Shown: positions 1-11,734 of the stretch, piece after piece | Numbering within the stretch: the first letter of the stretch is position 1 | How the letters are laid out: every line of letters begins with the position of its first letter | NCBI RefSeq assembly: GCF_019800885.1 | Contig: NZ_JAHVKE010000001.1 | Location: forward strand, 992,001-1,056,000 | Origin: Maritalea mobilis | GTDB taxonomy: Bacteria > Pseudomonadota > Alphaproteobacteria > Rhodobacterales > Rhodobacteraceae | Direction: 5' to 3' | DNA: 64,000 bases | Made by a program: the position numbers and the translations under genes | The notes under the pieces: model-generated | Told to the model about the DNA's origin: nothing | The model's input: only the letters and a program-made list of their open reading frames with translations | The model's database searches: none

Positions 1-1
1 G

Positions 2-853
2 ATCCCGTGGCGGTGGCGCGTTCCGATGATGGGGGCGCTGATGGCGCGCGTGATCGGGCCGTTGGCCGGCTACCGCCGCCGCGCCGAGGAAAACCTCGCC
101 TATATCTACCCCGAGATGGGCGGGGCGGAGCGGCGCAGGATCGCCACGGCGGTGCTCGACAATATCGGTCGCACGATCATCGAGAACTACTCGCCCCGCG
201 ATCAGATCGCGCGCTTTGCGGATCTGGAGCCCACGGGGCCGGGTTGGCCGATCGTCGCCCGCGCCCTCGAACAGAACCGCCCGATGCTGTTCGTGACAGG
301 CCATTTCGGGAACTGGCAGATCGGGCGCGTGGCGCTGAATGCCAAGGGGTTCGAGATCGGGGGGCTCTATCGCCCCTTCAACAACCCCTACGCCAATGCC
401 CATTACGTCTGGTCGGTCGAGGCCGTGGGCGGCAAGGCCTATTCCCGCGACCGACGCGGGCTGGCCGCCTTTCTCAAGACCCTGCGCGGCGGCGGGCAAG
501 CGGCGATGATGCTGGACCAGTTCGTCTCGGACGGGGCGTTCCTCAGCTTCATGGGCAAGCCGGCACTGACCTCGCTGTCGGCGGCGGAGATGGCGCTGCG
601 CCACGATGCCCTTCTGGTGCCGATCTATTGCCCGCGCGGGCCGGGCGGAATGAGCTTCACCGTAGAGATCGAGGCGCCGATCCCACAGGGCACGCCCGAG
701 GAGATGACGCAGGCGCTGAACGACAGCCTCGATGCGCAGATCCGCAAGCGACCCGAACAGTGGTTCTGGATTCATCGCCGGTGGAAGCCCGAGCGGCTTG
801 AGCGGAAACGGCGAAAACGCCTCGCGGCCGAGAAAGCCGCCTCACACGACTAG
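2..853 (+). CDS. LpxL/HtrB-family lysophospholipid acyltransferase, 5' truncated by window edge
   Basis: The reading frame is open from base 2, so the true start lies upstream; the first visible residues are IPWRWRVPMMGAL. The visible 283 residues match the lipid A lauroyl/myristoyl acyltransferase fold, which moves an acyl chain from acyl-ACP to a lipid A precursor at the inner membrane. The family signature is present as TGHFGNWQ near residue 100. The usual HX4(D/E) catalytic pair reads HFGNWQ here, so the acidic partner is a glutamine. That may reflect a divergent member or a different acceptor lipid. The C-terminus is rich in Arg and Lys, as expected near membranes. The stop codon overlaps the convergent DUF1223 gene by 4 bp. 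The family call is firm, the substrate is not. Confidence 0.85.
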   Translation: MPWRWRVPMMGALMARVIGPLAGYRRRAEENLAYIYPEMGGAERRRIATAVLDNIGRTIIENYSPRDQIARFADLEPTGPGWPIVARALEQNRPMLFVTGHFGNWQIGRVALNAKGFEIGGLYRPFNNPYANAHYVWSVEAVGGKAYSRDRRGLAAFLKTLRGGGQAAMMLDQFVSDGAFLSFMGKPALTSLSAAEMALRHDALLVPIYCPRGPGGMSFTVEIEAPIPQGTPEEMTQALNDSLDAQIRKRPEQWFWIHRRWKPERLERKRRKRLAAEKAASHD

Positions 854-1560
854 TCGACGCGCGCCGCGCCCAGGATCGCGCCGTAGCCGCTGTGCTGCAC
901 GATCACGACATGCGGCATGTCCTCCGACACCGCCACACGGGCCGAGAACGGCTCGGCGCCGTCCCACTCGCCCACCACCTGCCAGTCGCGCACGATATTG
1001 TGGTAGGTCACCGACCGCCCGGCATTCTCGCCGCGCGTGATCTCGACCTCTTCACTCGGCAGATAGGCCACAAGCTGCACCACCATCGCGGGCGCGGGCG
1101 GTGTCGCGCGCCACTCGGCGGTCAGGGCAAAGCCGTCTCCATCGGGCGCGACATGCACCGCGACCGGATCGGGCTGGCGGGCATGTTCGGCAATCACGTC
1201 GGCCACCTGCATCGGGCGGAACCCCACGACATGCTCGATCCCGCCGATCACCATCTGCGGCGTGTAGACCACGTTCGAGCCCGCCGCGACGCCATAGCCG
1301 TGCTGGCGCTGCGTGAACTCGGGCCGGGCGAAGGTGTCGGCCCAGCCGATATAGTCCCAGTAGTCGACATGAAGCGCCAGCGCGATCACCCCGTCCCGCT
1401 CTGCCAACTCGCCCAGCAGGGTGTCCGCTGGCGGGCAGGAAGAACAGCCCTGGCTCGTGAACAGCTCGACCACGACGGGCTGGCCGTCCTGTGCCGAGGC
1501 CGGGCCTGCCATGATCCCGAACCCTGCCAAAAGGAAAGCGAAGCTGCGTGTCAGGCGCAT
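850..1560 (-). CDS. DUF1223 thioredoxin-like secreted protein
   Basis: This 236-residue protein starts with a clear Sec signal peptide (hydrophobic core around residues 6-20, cleavage after ASA near residue 23). A redox-type CSSC motif follows at about residues 39-42, in the context FTSQGCSSCPPAD. That arrangement is typical of DUF1223, a thioredoxin-fold family of the proteobacterial periplasm whose biochemical role is not established. The ATG at 1560 gives a normal signal peptide and is preferred. The 3' end overlaps the convergent acyltransferase gene by 4 bp. Nothing nearby points to a partner. Confidence 0.85.
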   Translation of the reverse strand: MRLTRSFAFLLAGFGIMAGPASAQDGQPVVVELFTSQGCSSCPPADTLLGELAERDGVIALALHVDYWDYIGWADTFARPEFTQRQHGYGVAAGSNVVYTPQMVIGGIEHVVGFRPMQVADVIAEHARQPDPVAVHVAPDGDGFALTAEWRATPPAPAMVVQLVAYLPSEEVEITRGENAGRSVTYHNIVRDWQVVGEWDGAEPFSARVAVSEDMPHVVIVQHSGYGAILGAARVD

Positions 1561-1668
1561 GCGCGATGGTCCCCAGATGATTCAATTCGTCCCCAACTTG
1601 ACCCAGAGCTAAGCCGATCCCCCCTCTCTTGCCAATCAAGCCTTTGCGAGAGCGCGTTACAGTCCGGC

Positions 1669-2145
1669 TCAAAACCAGCGATGCGTGCGGTTGAGATAGA
1701 GGTTGGCCTCGGTCCCGAAAATGCGCCGCAACCCCTCTTCTTCCGGCTCAATGAAGCGACGCGTCAGCACCTCGTAGAAGAGATAGGGCAACAGCACCGG
1801 GCTGAGCGATCCAAGCCAGAGAACATAGCCCGTCAGGATCGCCAGAAGGCCAAGGTAGATCGGGTTCCGGCTGAAGCGATAGGGGCCTTCGACGATCAGC
1901 GCGGTGGGTTCGTGATGCGGCTCGATCGTCGTCTTCTTGCGCCAGAACCACAGCGCGGACCACGCGATCACGCCGAAAGCGGCCCCGATCAGCAGCCCGC
2001 CGGCCGCGCGAAAGACAAGCCCGAAGGCGGTGACCAGCGGCAGGTATTCGTTCAGGACCCAGGCCGCGGCGAGGAAAACGCTCAGCCAGACCGGCGGGAT
2101 ATCGGGAAAGCCCTTGAGCGGCCCGTCCAGCAACCAGCGGATCAT
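1669..2145 (-). CDS. Isoprenylcysteine carboxylmethyltransferase-like (PEMT/ICMT) membrane protein
   Basis: The protein has 158 residues and about four hydrophobic segments, with the C-terminal ICMT/phospholipid methyltransferase signature GPYRFSRNPIYLG followed by an acidic EEEGLRRIFG stretch. Members of this family methylate small lipidic or protein substrates using S-adenosylmethionine at the membrane; the bacterial substrate here is unknown. The ATG at 2145 overlaps the stop of the upstream amidinohydrolase gene (TCAT on the plus strand, 2142-2145), so the two genes are translationally coupled. A longer in-frame extension upstream lies inside the neighbour and lacks protein character. Confidence 0.85.
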   Translation of the reverse strand: MIRWLLDGPLKGFPDIPPVWLSVFLAAAWVLNEYLPLVTAFGLVFRAAGGLLIGAAFGVIAWSALWFWRKKTTIEPHHEPTALIVEGPYRFSRNPIYLGLLAILTGYVLWLGSLSPVLLPYLFYEVLTRRFIEPEEEGLRRIFGTEANLYLNRTHRWF

Positions 2146-2960
2146 GCGCCCCCCTGCCCGTCCGGCATGGAGTAGCGCAGCGACATGCAGGACAACCCGC
2201 CATCGACCAAGGCGGCCTGCGTCGTTTCCAGTTCCACGACCTCGTAGCCCGCCTGGGCCAACCGTTCCGCCGTGCGCGGGTGACCGGCGCTCAGGAACAC
2301 CGGCGCGTTGAAGCGGATGGCGTTGGCCGCTGCCTCCTCTCCCTCGGCGGTTTCGATCACGCGGTAGCCCGCGAAGCAGCCGGTCGCGGCAAGGCGCGGC
2401 GTGGCGAGGACGGTCTCGGGGTCCAGGAGGCTCGACTCGGTTTTGAAATGGAGGATCTCGGGCGGGGTCTCGACCAGCCGCAGACGATAGCCGAGATCTT
2501 CGACGATCGGGCGCAACGCCGCGATGCCCGCGCGATCCGTGCGGGCCGAGAGGCCAACCATGACCTCGCTGTCGGAACACAGGATGTCGCCGCCATCGAC
2601 CGCCCCCTCGGGCAGATCGATCACGCCGGCGCAATGGCGCACCAGGTCGAGGCGCAGCGCCGCCGCCTCCCCTGCCCGGCTGGGCGCGCCGGGGCGCAGG
2701 GTGATCGCCACCCCGGTCAGCACCAGCGCCGGGTCTTCGATGAAGACGCTATCGGGGAAGTCCTCCAGCGCGGGCAGAACGGTGACACTCGCCCCGGTCG
2801 CGCGCAGCGCCGCCACGTAGGCCGCGTGTTCGCGCGCAAAGGCCACCGGGTCCGGGTCGCCCTGGTCGACAGCGCGCAGGCCATCGGTGACCGAGACAGC
2901 GGGCGCGCGGCACAGCGCGTGGGTGAAAGTGATCGAGCGGTTTTCCATGGCCGCAGTCAT
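2142..2960 (-). CDS. Dimethylarginine dimethylaminohydrolase-like amidinohydrolase
   Basis: This 272-residue protein belongs to the amidinotransferase/DDAH superfamily, which cleaves guanidino groups of (methyl)arginine-like substrates to citrulline plus an amine. Visible family elements are DSVFIED near residue 75, VDGGDIL near residue 130, a His in the HFKTESSLLD segment and the nucleophilic Cys in DGGLSCMSLR near the C-terminus. The catalytic set therefore looks complete. Start ATG 2960 gives MTAAMENRS; ATG 2948 is the alternative. The gene is coupled by ATGA overlap to the downstream methyltransferase-like gene. Whether the substrate is dimethylarginine or another guanidino compound cannot be read from sequence. 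Confidence 0.85.
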   Translation of the reverse strand: MTAAMENRSITFTHALCRAPAVSVTDGLRAVDQGDPDPVAFAREHAAYVAALRATGASVTVLPALEDFPDSVFIEDPALVLTGVAITLRPGAPSRAGEAAALRLDLVRHCAGVIDLPEGAVDGGDILCSDSEVMVGLSARTDRAGIAALRPIVEDLGYRLRLVETPPEILHFKTESSLLDPETVLATPRLAATGCFAGYRVIETAEGEEAAANAIRFNAPVFLSAGHPRTAERLAQAGYEVVELETTQAALVDGGLSCMSLRYSMPDGQGGA

Positions 2961-3005
2961 CGCGCCCCCGTACCGACTTGTCGACCGCCCATCTCGCCGC
3001 GCATG

Positions 3006-3037
3006 AAAAAGGCCCCCGGTCCGAAACCGGGGGCCTT
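3006..3037 (-). terminator. Intrinsic terminator of acnA
   Basis: Read on the minus strand, an about 10-bp perfect GC-rich stem (GGCCCCCGGT paired with ACCGGGGGCC, loop TTCG) is followed directly by five T residues. It lies 42 bp past the acnA stop and before the next minus-strand gene. Confidence 0.9.
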
Positions 3038-3078
3038 CATCCTCACTGTCCCTTCGAAGTGAGTGCCTCGCGCAGCTC

Positions 3079-5856
<2,778 letters not shown>

Positions 5857-5959
5857 GGGTGCCTCCCTTAATCCGGTCGTGGCTGCGTCAGAATTGGCCT
5901 GCTGTTGCCATTGACGCGAGGCGCAATCAAGGGGTCACAGCGGTTCTGCGACATTTTTT

Positions 5960-5975
5960 GTATGCAATCGCATAC
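5960..5975. promoter_or_regulatory. Candidate operator: 6-4-6 inverted repeat between acnA and ccmA
   Basis: GTATGC-AATC-GCATAC is a perfect 6-bp inverted repeat in the 292-bp divergent region (5857-6148), flanked by a T-rich run. It overlaps a possible -10 (CATACT, 5971-5976) with GCGACA 17 bp upstream, pointing toward ccmA. The dyad resembles sites of GntR-type repressors, but the regulator is not identifiable here. I see no other gene-like content in this intergenic region. Confidence 0.45.
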
Positions 5976-6148
5976 TGGCTGCGCGATTTCGCGCCCGAAC
6001 ATGCCCGCAGACCGCGCCCGGCCGCTCGTCGAATGCCCGCCTGATGCCCGTCGGGCGGGGGTGAGTCGCGGGCCCGGACAGCGCGGCATTGCGGCGCGGC
6101 GCCTCGGCGCTTCCCCTTCGCGCGGCAATCGGATACCGCTTGGCCGCA

Positions 6149-6796
6149 ATGAACTTGACCGTCACCGACCTTTCCTGTGCCCGAGGCTCCACGCAGGTCC
6201 TCGCCGATGTCAGCTTCACCGTTGCGGCGGGCGAGGCGCTGATCCTGCGCGGCCCCAATGGCGCGGGGAAAACCACGCTTCTGCGCACGCTGGCGGGCCT
6301 TACCCCGCCGCTTGCGGGGCGCGTCGACTGCCCCCCTGACGCGATCGCCTACGCGGGTCACGCCGACGGGCTGAAAGCGCAGCTGACGGTTCAGGAGAAT
6401 CTCGAATTCTGGGCCGGTGTTTTCGCGTCTGGCACGATCACGCGCGCCGTCGATGCCTTCGATCTCGAAGGCCTGCTCGACCGCCGCGCGGGCGACATGT
6501 CCGCCGGGCAGAAGCGCCGCCTGTCGCTTGCGCGCCTTCTGGTCACCGGTCGCCCCATCTGGTGCCTCGATGAACCCACCGTCTCGCTCGACACCGAGAA
6601 CGTGCAGCGGTTTGCGGCCGCCGTGGAACGCCACCTCGACGGCGGAGGCTCGGCCGTGATCGCGACCCATATCGACCTTGGCCTGCCCGCGGCGCGCAGC
6701 CTCGATGTCTCGCCCTTCATCGCCAAGCGCCTGCGGGCGGACGACCCGTTCGCCCAGGGCCTCGACGATCCTTTCGCCGAAGGGGTGGAGCCATGA
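6149..6796 (+). CDS. ccmA: Heme exporter ATP-binding subunit CcmA
   Basis: The protein has 215 residues and is a compact ABC ATPase. Walker [10 protein letters not shown] is at about residues 35-43, the signature SAGQK at about 118, Walker B IWCLDEPT at about 137-144 and the switch His is in ATHIDL. CcmA works with CcmB, CcmC and CcmD to release holo-CcmE in cytochrome c maturation. The ATG at 6149 gives the standard family N-terminus; upstream in-frame codons are not protein-like. The stop overlaps the ccmB start (ATGA). It is the first gene of ccmABCDG. Confidence 0.95.
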   Translation: MNLTVTDLSCARGSTQVLADVSFTVAAGEALILRGPNGAGKTTLLRTLAGLTPPLAGRVDCPPDAIAYAGHADGLKAQLTVQENLEFWAGVFASGTITRAVDAFDLEGLLDRRAGDMSAGQKRRLSLARLLVTGRPIWCLDEPTVSLDTENVQRFAAAVERHLDGGGSAVIATHIDLGLPAARSLDVSPFIAKRLRADDPFAQGLDDPFAEGVEP

Positions 6797-7449
6797 TCGC
6801 CCTGCTCAAGCGCGACCTCGCGCTGGCCATCCGCGCGGGCGGCGGCTTCGGCCTCAGCCTCGCCTTCTTCCTGATCTTCACCACGCTAGTGCCTTTCGGC
6901 GTTGGCCCGGCGACCGGCATCCTCGGCACCATTTCGCCCGGCATCCTGTGGCTTGGCGCGCTGCTGGCCTGCCTGCTGTCGCTCGACCGGATCTTCCAGC
7001 TCGACTGGGAAGACGGCACGCTGGACCTTGTCGCGACCTCGCCCGTCCCGATGGAGGGGTTGGCCGCGATGAAGGCCCTGACCCACTGGATCACCACCGG
7101 CCTGCCGCTGGTCGCCGTGGCGCCCGCACTGGGGATGCTTCTGAACCTGCCCGGCCCCGCCTATCCCTGGCTGATCGCGTCCCTCGCGCTCGGCACGCCC
7201 GCGCTCAGCGCGATCGGCACCTTCGGCGCGGCGCTGACCGTCGGAATCAAGCGCGGCGGCCTGCTGCTGTCGCTTCTGGTGCTGCCGCTCTACGTCCCGA
7301 CCCTGATCTTCGGCGCGCTGGCCGTCAGCCGCGGGGCCGAGGGGCTGGACGCCACCACACCGCTGGCGCTTCTGGCCGGCATCACCCTCGGCACGCTGGC
7401 GGTACTGCCTTTCGCCGCCGCCGCCGCGCTCCGCGTCAATCTGCGCTAG
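6793..7449 (+). CDS. ccmB: Heme exporter membrane subunit CcmB
   Basis: This 218-residue polytopic inner-membrane protein has about six hydrophobic segments and begins with the family-typical cytoplasmic N-terminus [13 protein letters not shown]. The loop [18 protein letters not shown] is characteristic of CcmB. It forms the membrane part of the CcmAB ABC module acting on heme handling for c-type cytochromes. It is translationally coupled to ccmA by a 4-bp overlap and followed by ccmC after 38 bp. Confidence 0.95.
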   Translation: MIALLKRDLALAIRAGGGFGLSLAFFLIFTTLVPFGVGPATGILGTISPGILWLGALLACLLSLDRIFQLDWEDGTLDLVATSPVPMEGLAAMKALTHWITTGLPLVAVAPALGMLLNLPGPAYPWLIASLALGTPALSAIGTFGAALTVGIKRGGLLLSLLVLPLYVPTLIFGALAVSRGAEGLDATTPLALLAGITLGTLAVLPFAAAAALRVNLR

Positions 7450-7487
7450 ACCCGCGCGGCCCTGCCCCATTGAGAGACCGACCATCC

Positions 7488-8240
7488 ATGCCTAAAACTG
7501 CGACCATGTCTTCACTCTGGGAATACGCCAATCCGCGCAAGTTCATGGCCACCTCGGCCTGGCTGTTGCCGTGGGTGACCGCGATCACCGTAATCTGCCT
7601 GGTGGTCGGGCTGGTCTGGGGGTTCTTCTTCACGCCGAACGATTTCCGCCAGGGATCGACGGTGAAGATCATCTATGTCCACGTGCCCGCCGCGATCATG
7701 GCGATCAACGCATGGCTGATGATGCTGGTGACCTCGCTCATTTGGGTCATCCGGCGTCACCATGTCAGCGCGCTGGCGGCCAAGGCCGCAGCGCCGGTCG
7801 GCATGATCTTTACCCTGATCGCGCTGTTTACCGGCGCGGTCTGGGGTCAGCCGATGTGGGGGACGTGGTGGGAATGGGACCCGCGCCTGACCTCGTTCCT
7901 GATCCTGTTCCTGTTCTACCTCGGCTACATGGCGCTGTGGGAGGCGGTCGAGAACCCGGATTCGGCGGCGGACCTGACAAGCGTGCTCTGCCTCGTGGGC
8001 TCGGTCTTTGCGATCATCTCGCGCTACGCGCTGCTGTTCTGGAACCAGGGCCTGCACCAGGGCGCGACCCTGTCGCTGGATGCCGAGGAAAACATCGCCG
8101 ACGTGTTCTGGTACCCGTTGGTCATCTCGCTGGCAGGGTTCGGTTTCCTGTTCCTGACCCTCGTTCTTTACCGCACCCGGACCGAGATTCGCGCCCGCCG
8201 CCTGAAGGCGCTGATCGCGCAGGAAAGGATGGCCGCATGA
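7488..8240 (+). CDS. ccmC: Heme transporter/handling protein CcmC
   Basis: The protein has 250 residues and about six transmembrane segments, with the tryptophan-rich heme-binding motif TWWEWDPRLT of the heme-handling protein family near residue 125 and conserved histidines in the flanking periplasmic loops. CcmC loads heme onto CcmE. The ATG at 7488 has a weak GAGAG upstream; the ATG at 7506 (MSSLWEY) matches many homologues better at the N-terminus but lacks a ribosome site, so the start is uncertain by six codons. The stop overlaps the ccmD start. Confidence 0.95.
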   Translation: MPKTATMSSLWEYANPRKFMATSAWLLPWVTAITVICLVVGLVWGFFFTPNDFRQGSTVKIIYVHVPAAIMAINAWLMMLVTSLIWVIRRHHVSALAAKAAAPVGMIFTLIALFTGAVWGQPMWGTWWEWDPRLTSFLILFLFYLGYMALWEAVENPDSAADLTSVLCLVGSVFAIISRYALLFWNQGLHQGATLSLDAEENIADVFWYPLVISLAGFGFLFLTLVLYRTRTEIRARRLKALIAQERMAA

Positions 8241-8392
8241 TGCCCGATCTTGGAACCTACGCCGTTCCGGTCCTTTCGTCCTATGCCGGCACTCTCGCAT
8301 TGTTGATCGTGCTGGTGGTCGGTTCGATCTGGAAGGCCCGGCGCGTCGCGCGCAAACTGGATGCCGTGGAAGAACGGCGCGGGAAGGGCTGA
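8237..8392 (+). CDS. ccmD: Heme exporter small subunit CcmD
   Basis: A 51-residue protein with one transmembrane helix (about residues 17-33) and a positively charged C-terminal tail (KARRVARKLD), as expected of CcmD. CcmD is needed to release holo-CcmE from the CcmABC complex. The ATG overlaps the ccmC stop (ATGA), and the gene's own stop overlaps the ccmG start (TGATG). Sequence conservation in this family is low, so the call rests on size, topology and position. Confidence 0.9.
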   Translation: MMPDLGTYAVPVLSSYAGTLALLIVLVVGSIWKARRVARKLDAVEERRGKG

Positions 8393-8991
8393 TGAAGATC
8401 AACTGGTTGATGATCGTGCCGCTGGCGGTGACGCTGGGGTTCTTCGGGATCGCGGGCTACCAGCTGCTCAGCACGCAGGATGCGCGCCAGCAGGGGGTGG
8501 ATACCGCCGCCCTGCCCTCGGCCCAGCAAGGTCGTGCCGCGCCGCCGCTGTCCCTTGAGGAAATGGACGGCACGCCGCTCCTGACGCGCGAGATGCTGGA
8601 GGGCAATGACGACATCATCATGGTGAATTTCTTCGCCAGCTGGTGCCCGCCCTGCCGTGTCGAGCATCCGAACCTGACCGAGCTGGCCGAGGCCGGGGTG
8701 ACGCTTTACGGCGTGAATTACCGCGACCAGCTTTCCCAGGCCGAGCAATTCCTCGACGATCTGGGCAACCCGTATCACGCGATGGGCCGCGACCCCGAGG
8801 CGCGCAATGGACGTGACTGGGGTGTCGTGGCGATGCCCGAAACCTTCTTCATCGACCCCGAGGGCACCGTGGTGCTGCATTTCCGCGGGCCGATCACCCG
8901 CCGCTCGATCGCGAACCAGATCGCGCCGGCGCTGGCCGAGGCCGGGTACAGCCTGCCCGATCTGCCCGAGCTTGGTGCAGAGACCGACTAA
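8392..8991 (+). CDS. ccmG: Thiol:disulfide interchange protein CcmG/DsbE
   Basis: This 199-residue protein is anchored by an N-terminal transmembrane helix (about residues 4-24) with a periplasmic thioredoxin domain. The active site is WCPPC at about residues 84-88, and the later cis-Pro segment is VVAMPETFFID. It keeps apocytochrome c CXXCH cysteines reduced for heme attachment. It is coupled to ccmD by the TGATG overlap and is the last gene of the operon. ccmE, ccmF and ccmH are not in the window. Confidence 0.95.
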   Translation: MKINWLMIVPLAVTLGFFGIAGYQLLSTQDARQQGVDTAALPSAQQGRAAPPLSLEEMDGTPLLTREMLEGNDDIIMVNFFASWCPPCRVEHPNLTELAEAGVTLYGVNYRDQLSQAEQFLDDLGNPYHAMGRDPEARNGRDWGVVAMPETFFIDPEGTVVLHFRGPITRRSIANQIAPALAEAGYSLPDLPELGAETD

Positions 8992-9012
8992 GGCCACCGT
9001 GCCGCGCATCGC

Positions 9013-9510
9013 TCAGTAAATATAGCGGATCTGGTCCGACCAGTACCGCTCGATCCGTTTCAGGGAATGGTTCACGCGGTCGACGCCGTCGGTGTCCAGC
9101 ACGCCTTGCCGTTCCAGCCCCTCGGCCTGCCGGGCGAACAGATCGGCCACGGCGGCGCGCACGTGCCGCCCCTTCTCCGTCAGGCGCACCCGGACCGAGC
9201 GGCGGTCGATCTCGCAGCGCTGGTGGTGCATATAGCCCATCTCGACCAGTTTCTTGAGATTGTAGCTGACATTCGAGCCCTGGTAGTAGCCGCGCGATTT
9301 CAACTCGCCCGCCGTCACCTCGTGATCGCCGATGTTGAACAGCAAGAGCGCCTGCACGGCATTGATGTCGAGGATGCCGAGGCGTTCGAACTCATCCTTG
9401 ATGACATCGAGCAGCAGCCGGTGCAGGCGTTCGACCAATAACAGCGATTCCAGGTACCCGGCCAGGAATCCGGCCCGGGCAGAGGGCGCAAGGGGCGCAT
9501 GCATACTCAT
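9013..9510 (-). CDS. MarR-type winged-helix transcriptional regulator (LdtR-like)
   Basis: The protein has 165 residues with a central winged helix: TAGELKSRGYYQGSNVSYN serves as recognition region, followed by the wing CEIDRRSVRVRLTEKG. This organisation fits MarR-family regulators. The YYQGSNVSYNLKKLVE segment resembles, from memory, the LdtR subgroup of alphaproteobacteria, linked to cell-wall remodelling and stress; I give no symbol because I cannot test it. ATG 9510 is chosen because the protein-like sequence begins there. The upstream in-frame region reads through sdhE. The gene is convergent with ccmG. Confidence 0.85.
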   Translation of the reverse strand: MSMHAPLAPSARAGFLAGYLESLLLVERLHRLLLDVIKDEFERLGILDINAVQALLLFNIGDHEVTAGELKSRGYYQGSNVSYNLKKLVEMGYMHHQRCEIDRRSVRVRLTEKGRHVRAAVADLFARQAEGLERQGVLDTDGVDRVNHSLKRIERYWSDQIRYIY

Positions 9511-9568
9511 CTTCAACTCCGCAAATCTGACTTGCGGGGAAGATTCGGTCAAAAATGGAAATAAGTCG

Positions 9569-9862
9569 TTAAGCGCCTCGCCCCGCGGCCGCCCCTCCTG
9601 GCAAGCCGTTGAATTCGCTGGACACACGCAACAGCATCGGCGCGATATCGGCGGGCGCTTCGGACTGGCCCGAGACCCAAGCGTAAAGGTCCTGGTCGGC
9701 CTCGGCCAGCACCGCCTCGAAGGCATCGAGCGTGGCGTCGTCGGCCCCGTCGAGGTGCCGATCCGCCCAACCGCCCAGGATCAGGTCCATTTCCTTGATT
9801 CCACGGTGCCAGGCCCGCATGCGCAGGCGCTTGACCCGGATCTCTCGTGTTTCCTCGACCAT
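9569..9862 (-). CDS. sdhE: FAD assembly factor SdhE
   Basis: This 97-residue protein carries the RGxxEMD signature (HRGIKEMDLILGGW, about residues 20-33) of the SdhE/SDH5 family, which promotes covalent flavinylation of succinate dehydrogenase subunit A. The length is normal, with a short Ala/Gly-rich tail. Start ATG 9862 gives MVEETREIRVKRL. Its own stop lies 59 bp before the marR-like start, and it starts 8 bp after the XRE-regulator gene ends, so the three minus-strand genes may share transcription. Confidence 0.92.
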   Translation of the reverse strand: MVEETREIRVKRLRMRAWHRGIKEMDLILGGWADRHLDGADDATLDAFEAVLAEADQDLYAWVSGQSEAPADIAPMLLRVSSEFNGLPGGAAAGRGA

Positions 9863-9870
9863 CTTGTCCT

Positions 9871-10290
9871 TTACAGATCCTTTGCCAGAACCAGCCGCAG
9901 CCGTTTTTCCAGCCGCCCCATTTCCTCGGCGATGCGCGCCTGCTGGACCTTGAGCTTGCGCAGGTCGGTCAGCACCGCCGTCATGTCCTCCGAAAGGATA
10001 TGGTGTTCGTCGGGCCCGTCCAGCCCGTCGCCCTCGCCGCTGAGCAGCCACATGATCGAGACACCCAGCATGCCCGCCAGCATCTGGAGCTTGTTGGCGC
10101 GCGGTTCGGCCTGGTCGTTTTCCCAGCCTCGGACCGTCTTGACCTTCACGCCCAGCCGCTTGGCCAGCTCTGCCTGGCTCAGCCCCGCCGCCTCGCGGGC
10201 GCCGGTCACGCGGTCGCCGAAGGTGGTGGCCTCGGCATCATACCAGCCGGGGCCGTCGGTCTCTTGGCCGTTCTCGGGGGTGGTGGACAT
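9871..10290 (-). CDS. XRE-family helix-turn-helix regulator
   Basis: The protein has 139 residues. A Cro/C1-type HTH lies at about residues 20-80, with the core LSQAELAKRLGVKVKTVRGWENDQAEP, here cited only as a position marker (about residues 35-60). A C-terminal helical region, DLRKLKVQQARIAEEMGRLEKRL-like (about 108-135), is probably a coiled-coil dimerisation segment. ATG 10290 is preceded by a strong GAGGAG. The gene sits just upstream of sdhE on the same strand and is divergent from the aminotransferase gene. Its target is unknown. Confidence 0.88.
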   Translation of the reverse strand: MSTTPENGQETDGPGWYDAEATTFGDRVTGAREAAGLSQAELAKRLGVKVKTVRGWENDQAEPRANKLQMLAGMLGVSIMWLLSGEGDGLDGPDEHHILSEDMTAVLTDLRKLKVQQARIAEEMGRLEKRLRLVLAKDL

Positions 10291-10316
10291 TGCTCCTCCT
10301 CTCGGTGGCGGCTTGA

Positions 10317-11606
<1,290 letters not shown>

Positions 11607-11617
11607 CCCGCGCCCGT

Positions 11618-11636
11618 CGCGCCCGCCTCGGGCGCG
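11618..11636 (+). terminator. GC-rich hairpin after aatA, possible weak terminator
   Basis: CGCGCCCG-CCT-CGGGCGCG forms a perfect 8-bp stem 12 bp after the aatA stop. There is no T-run, so it is either a weak or Rho-assisted terminator or an mRNA 3'-end stabiliser. Confidence 0.4.
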
Positions 11637-11734
11637 GCGGCTGCGGAACGTTTCACGGATCGGCACGTTGTCGCGAGGAGCGGCGACGGCGCACCGGCAG
11701 CGCGCGGCCCCGATGAAAGGAACAGTCGCGCAAG

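Noticed and set aside
5911-5930. FNR-like sequence TTGACGCGAGGCGCAATCAA upstream of acnA
   Set aside because: The half-sites are 10 bp apart, not 4, so it does not fit an FNR dyad.
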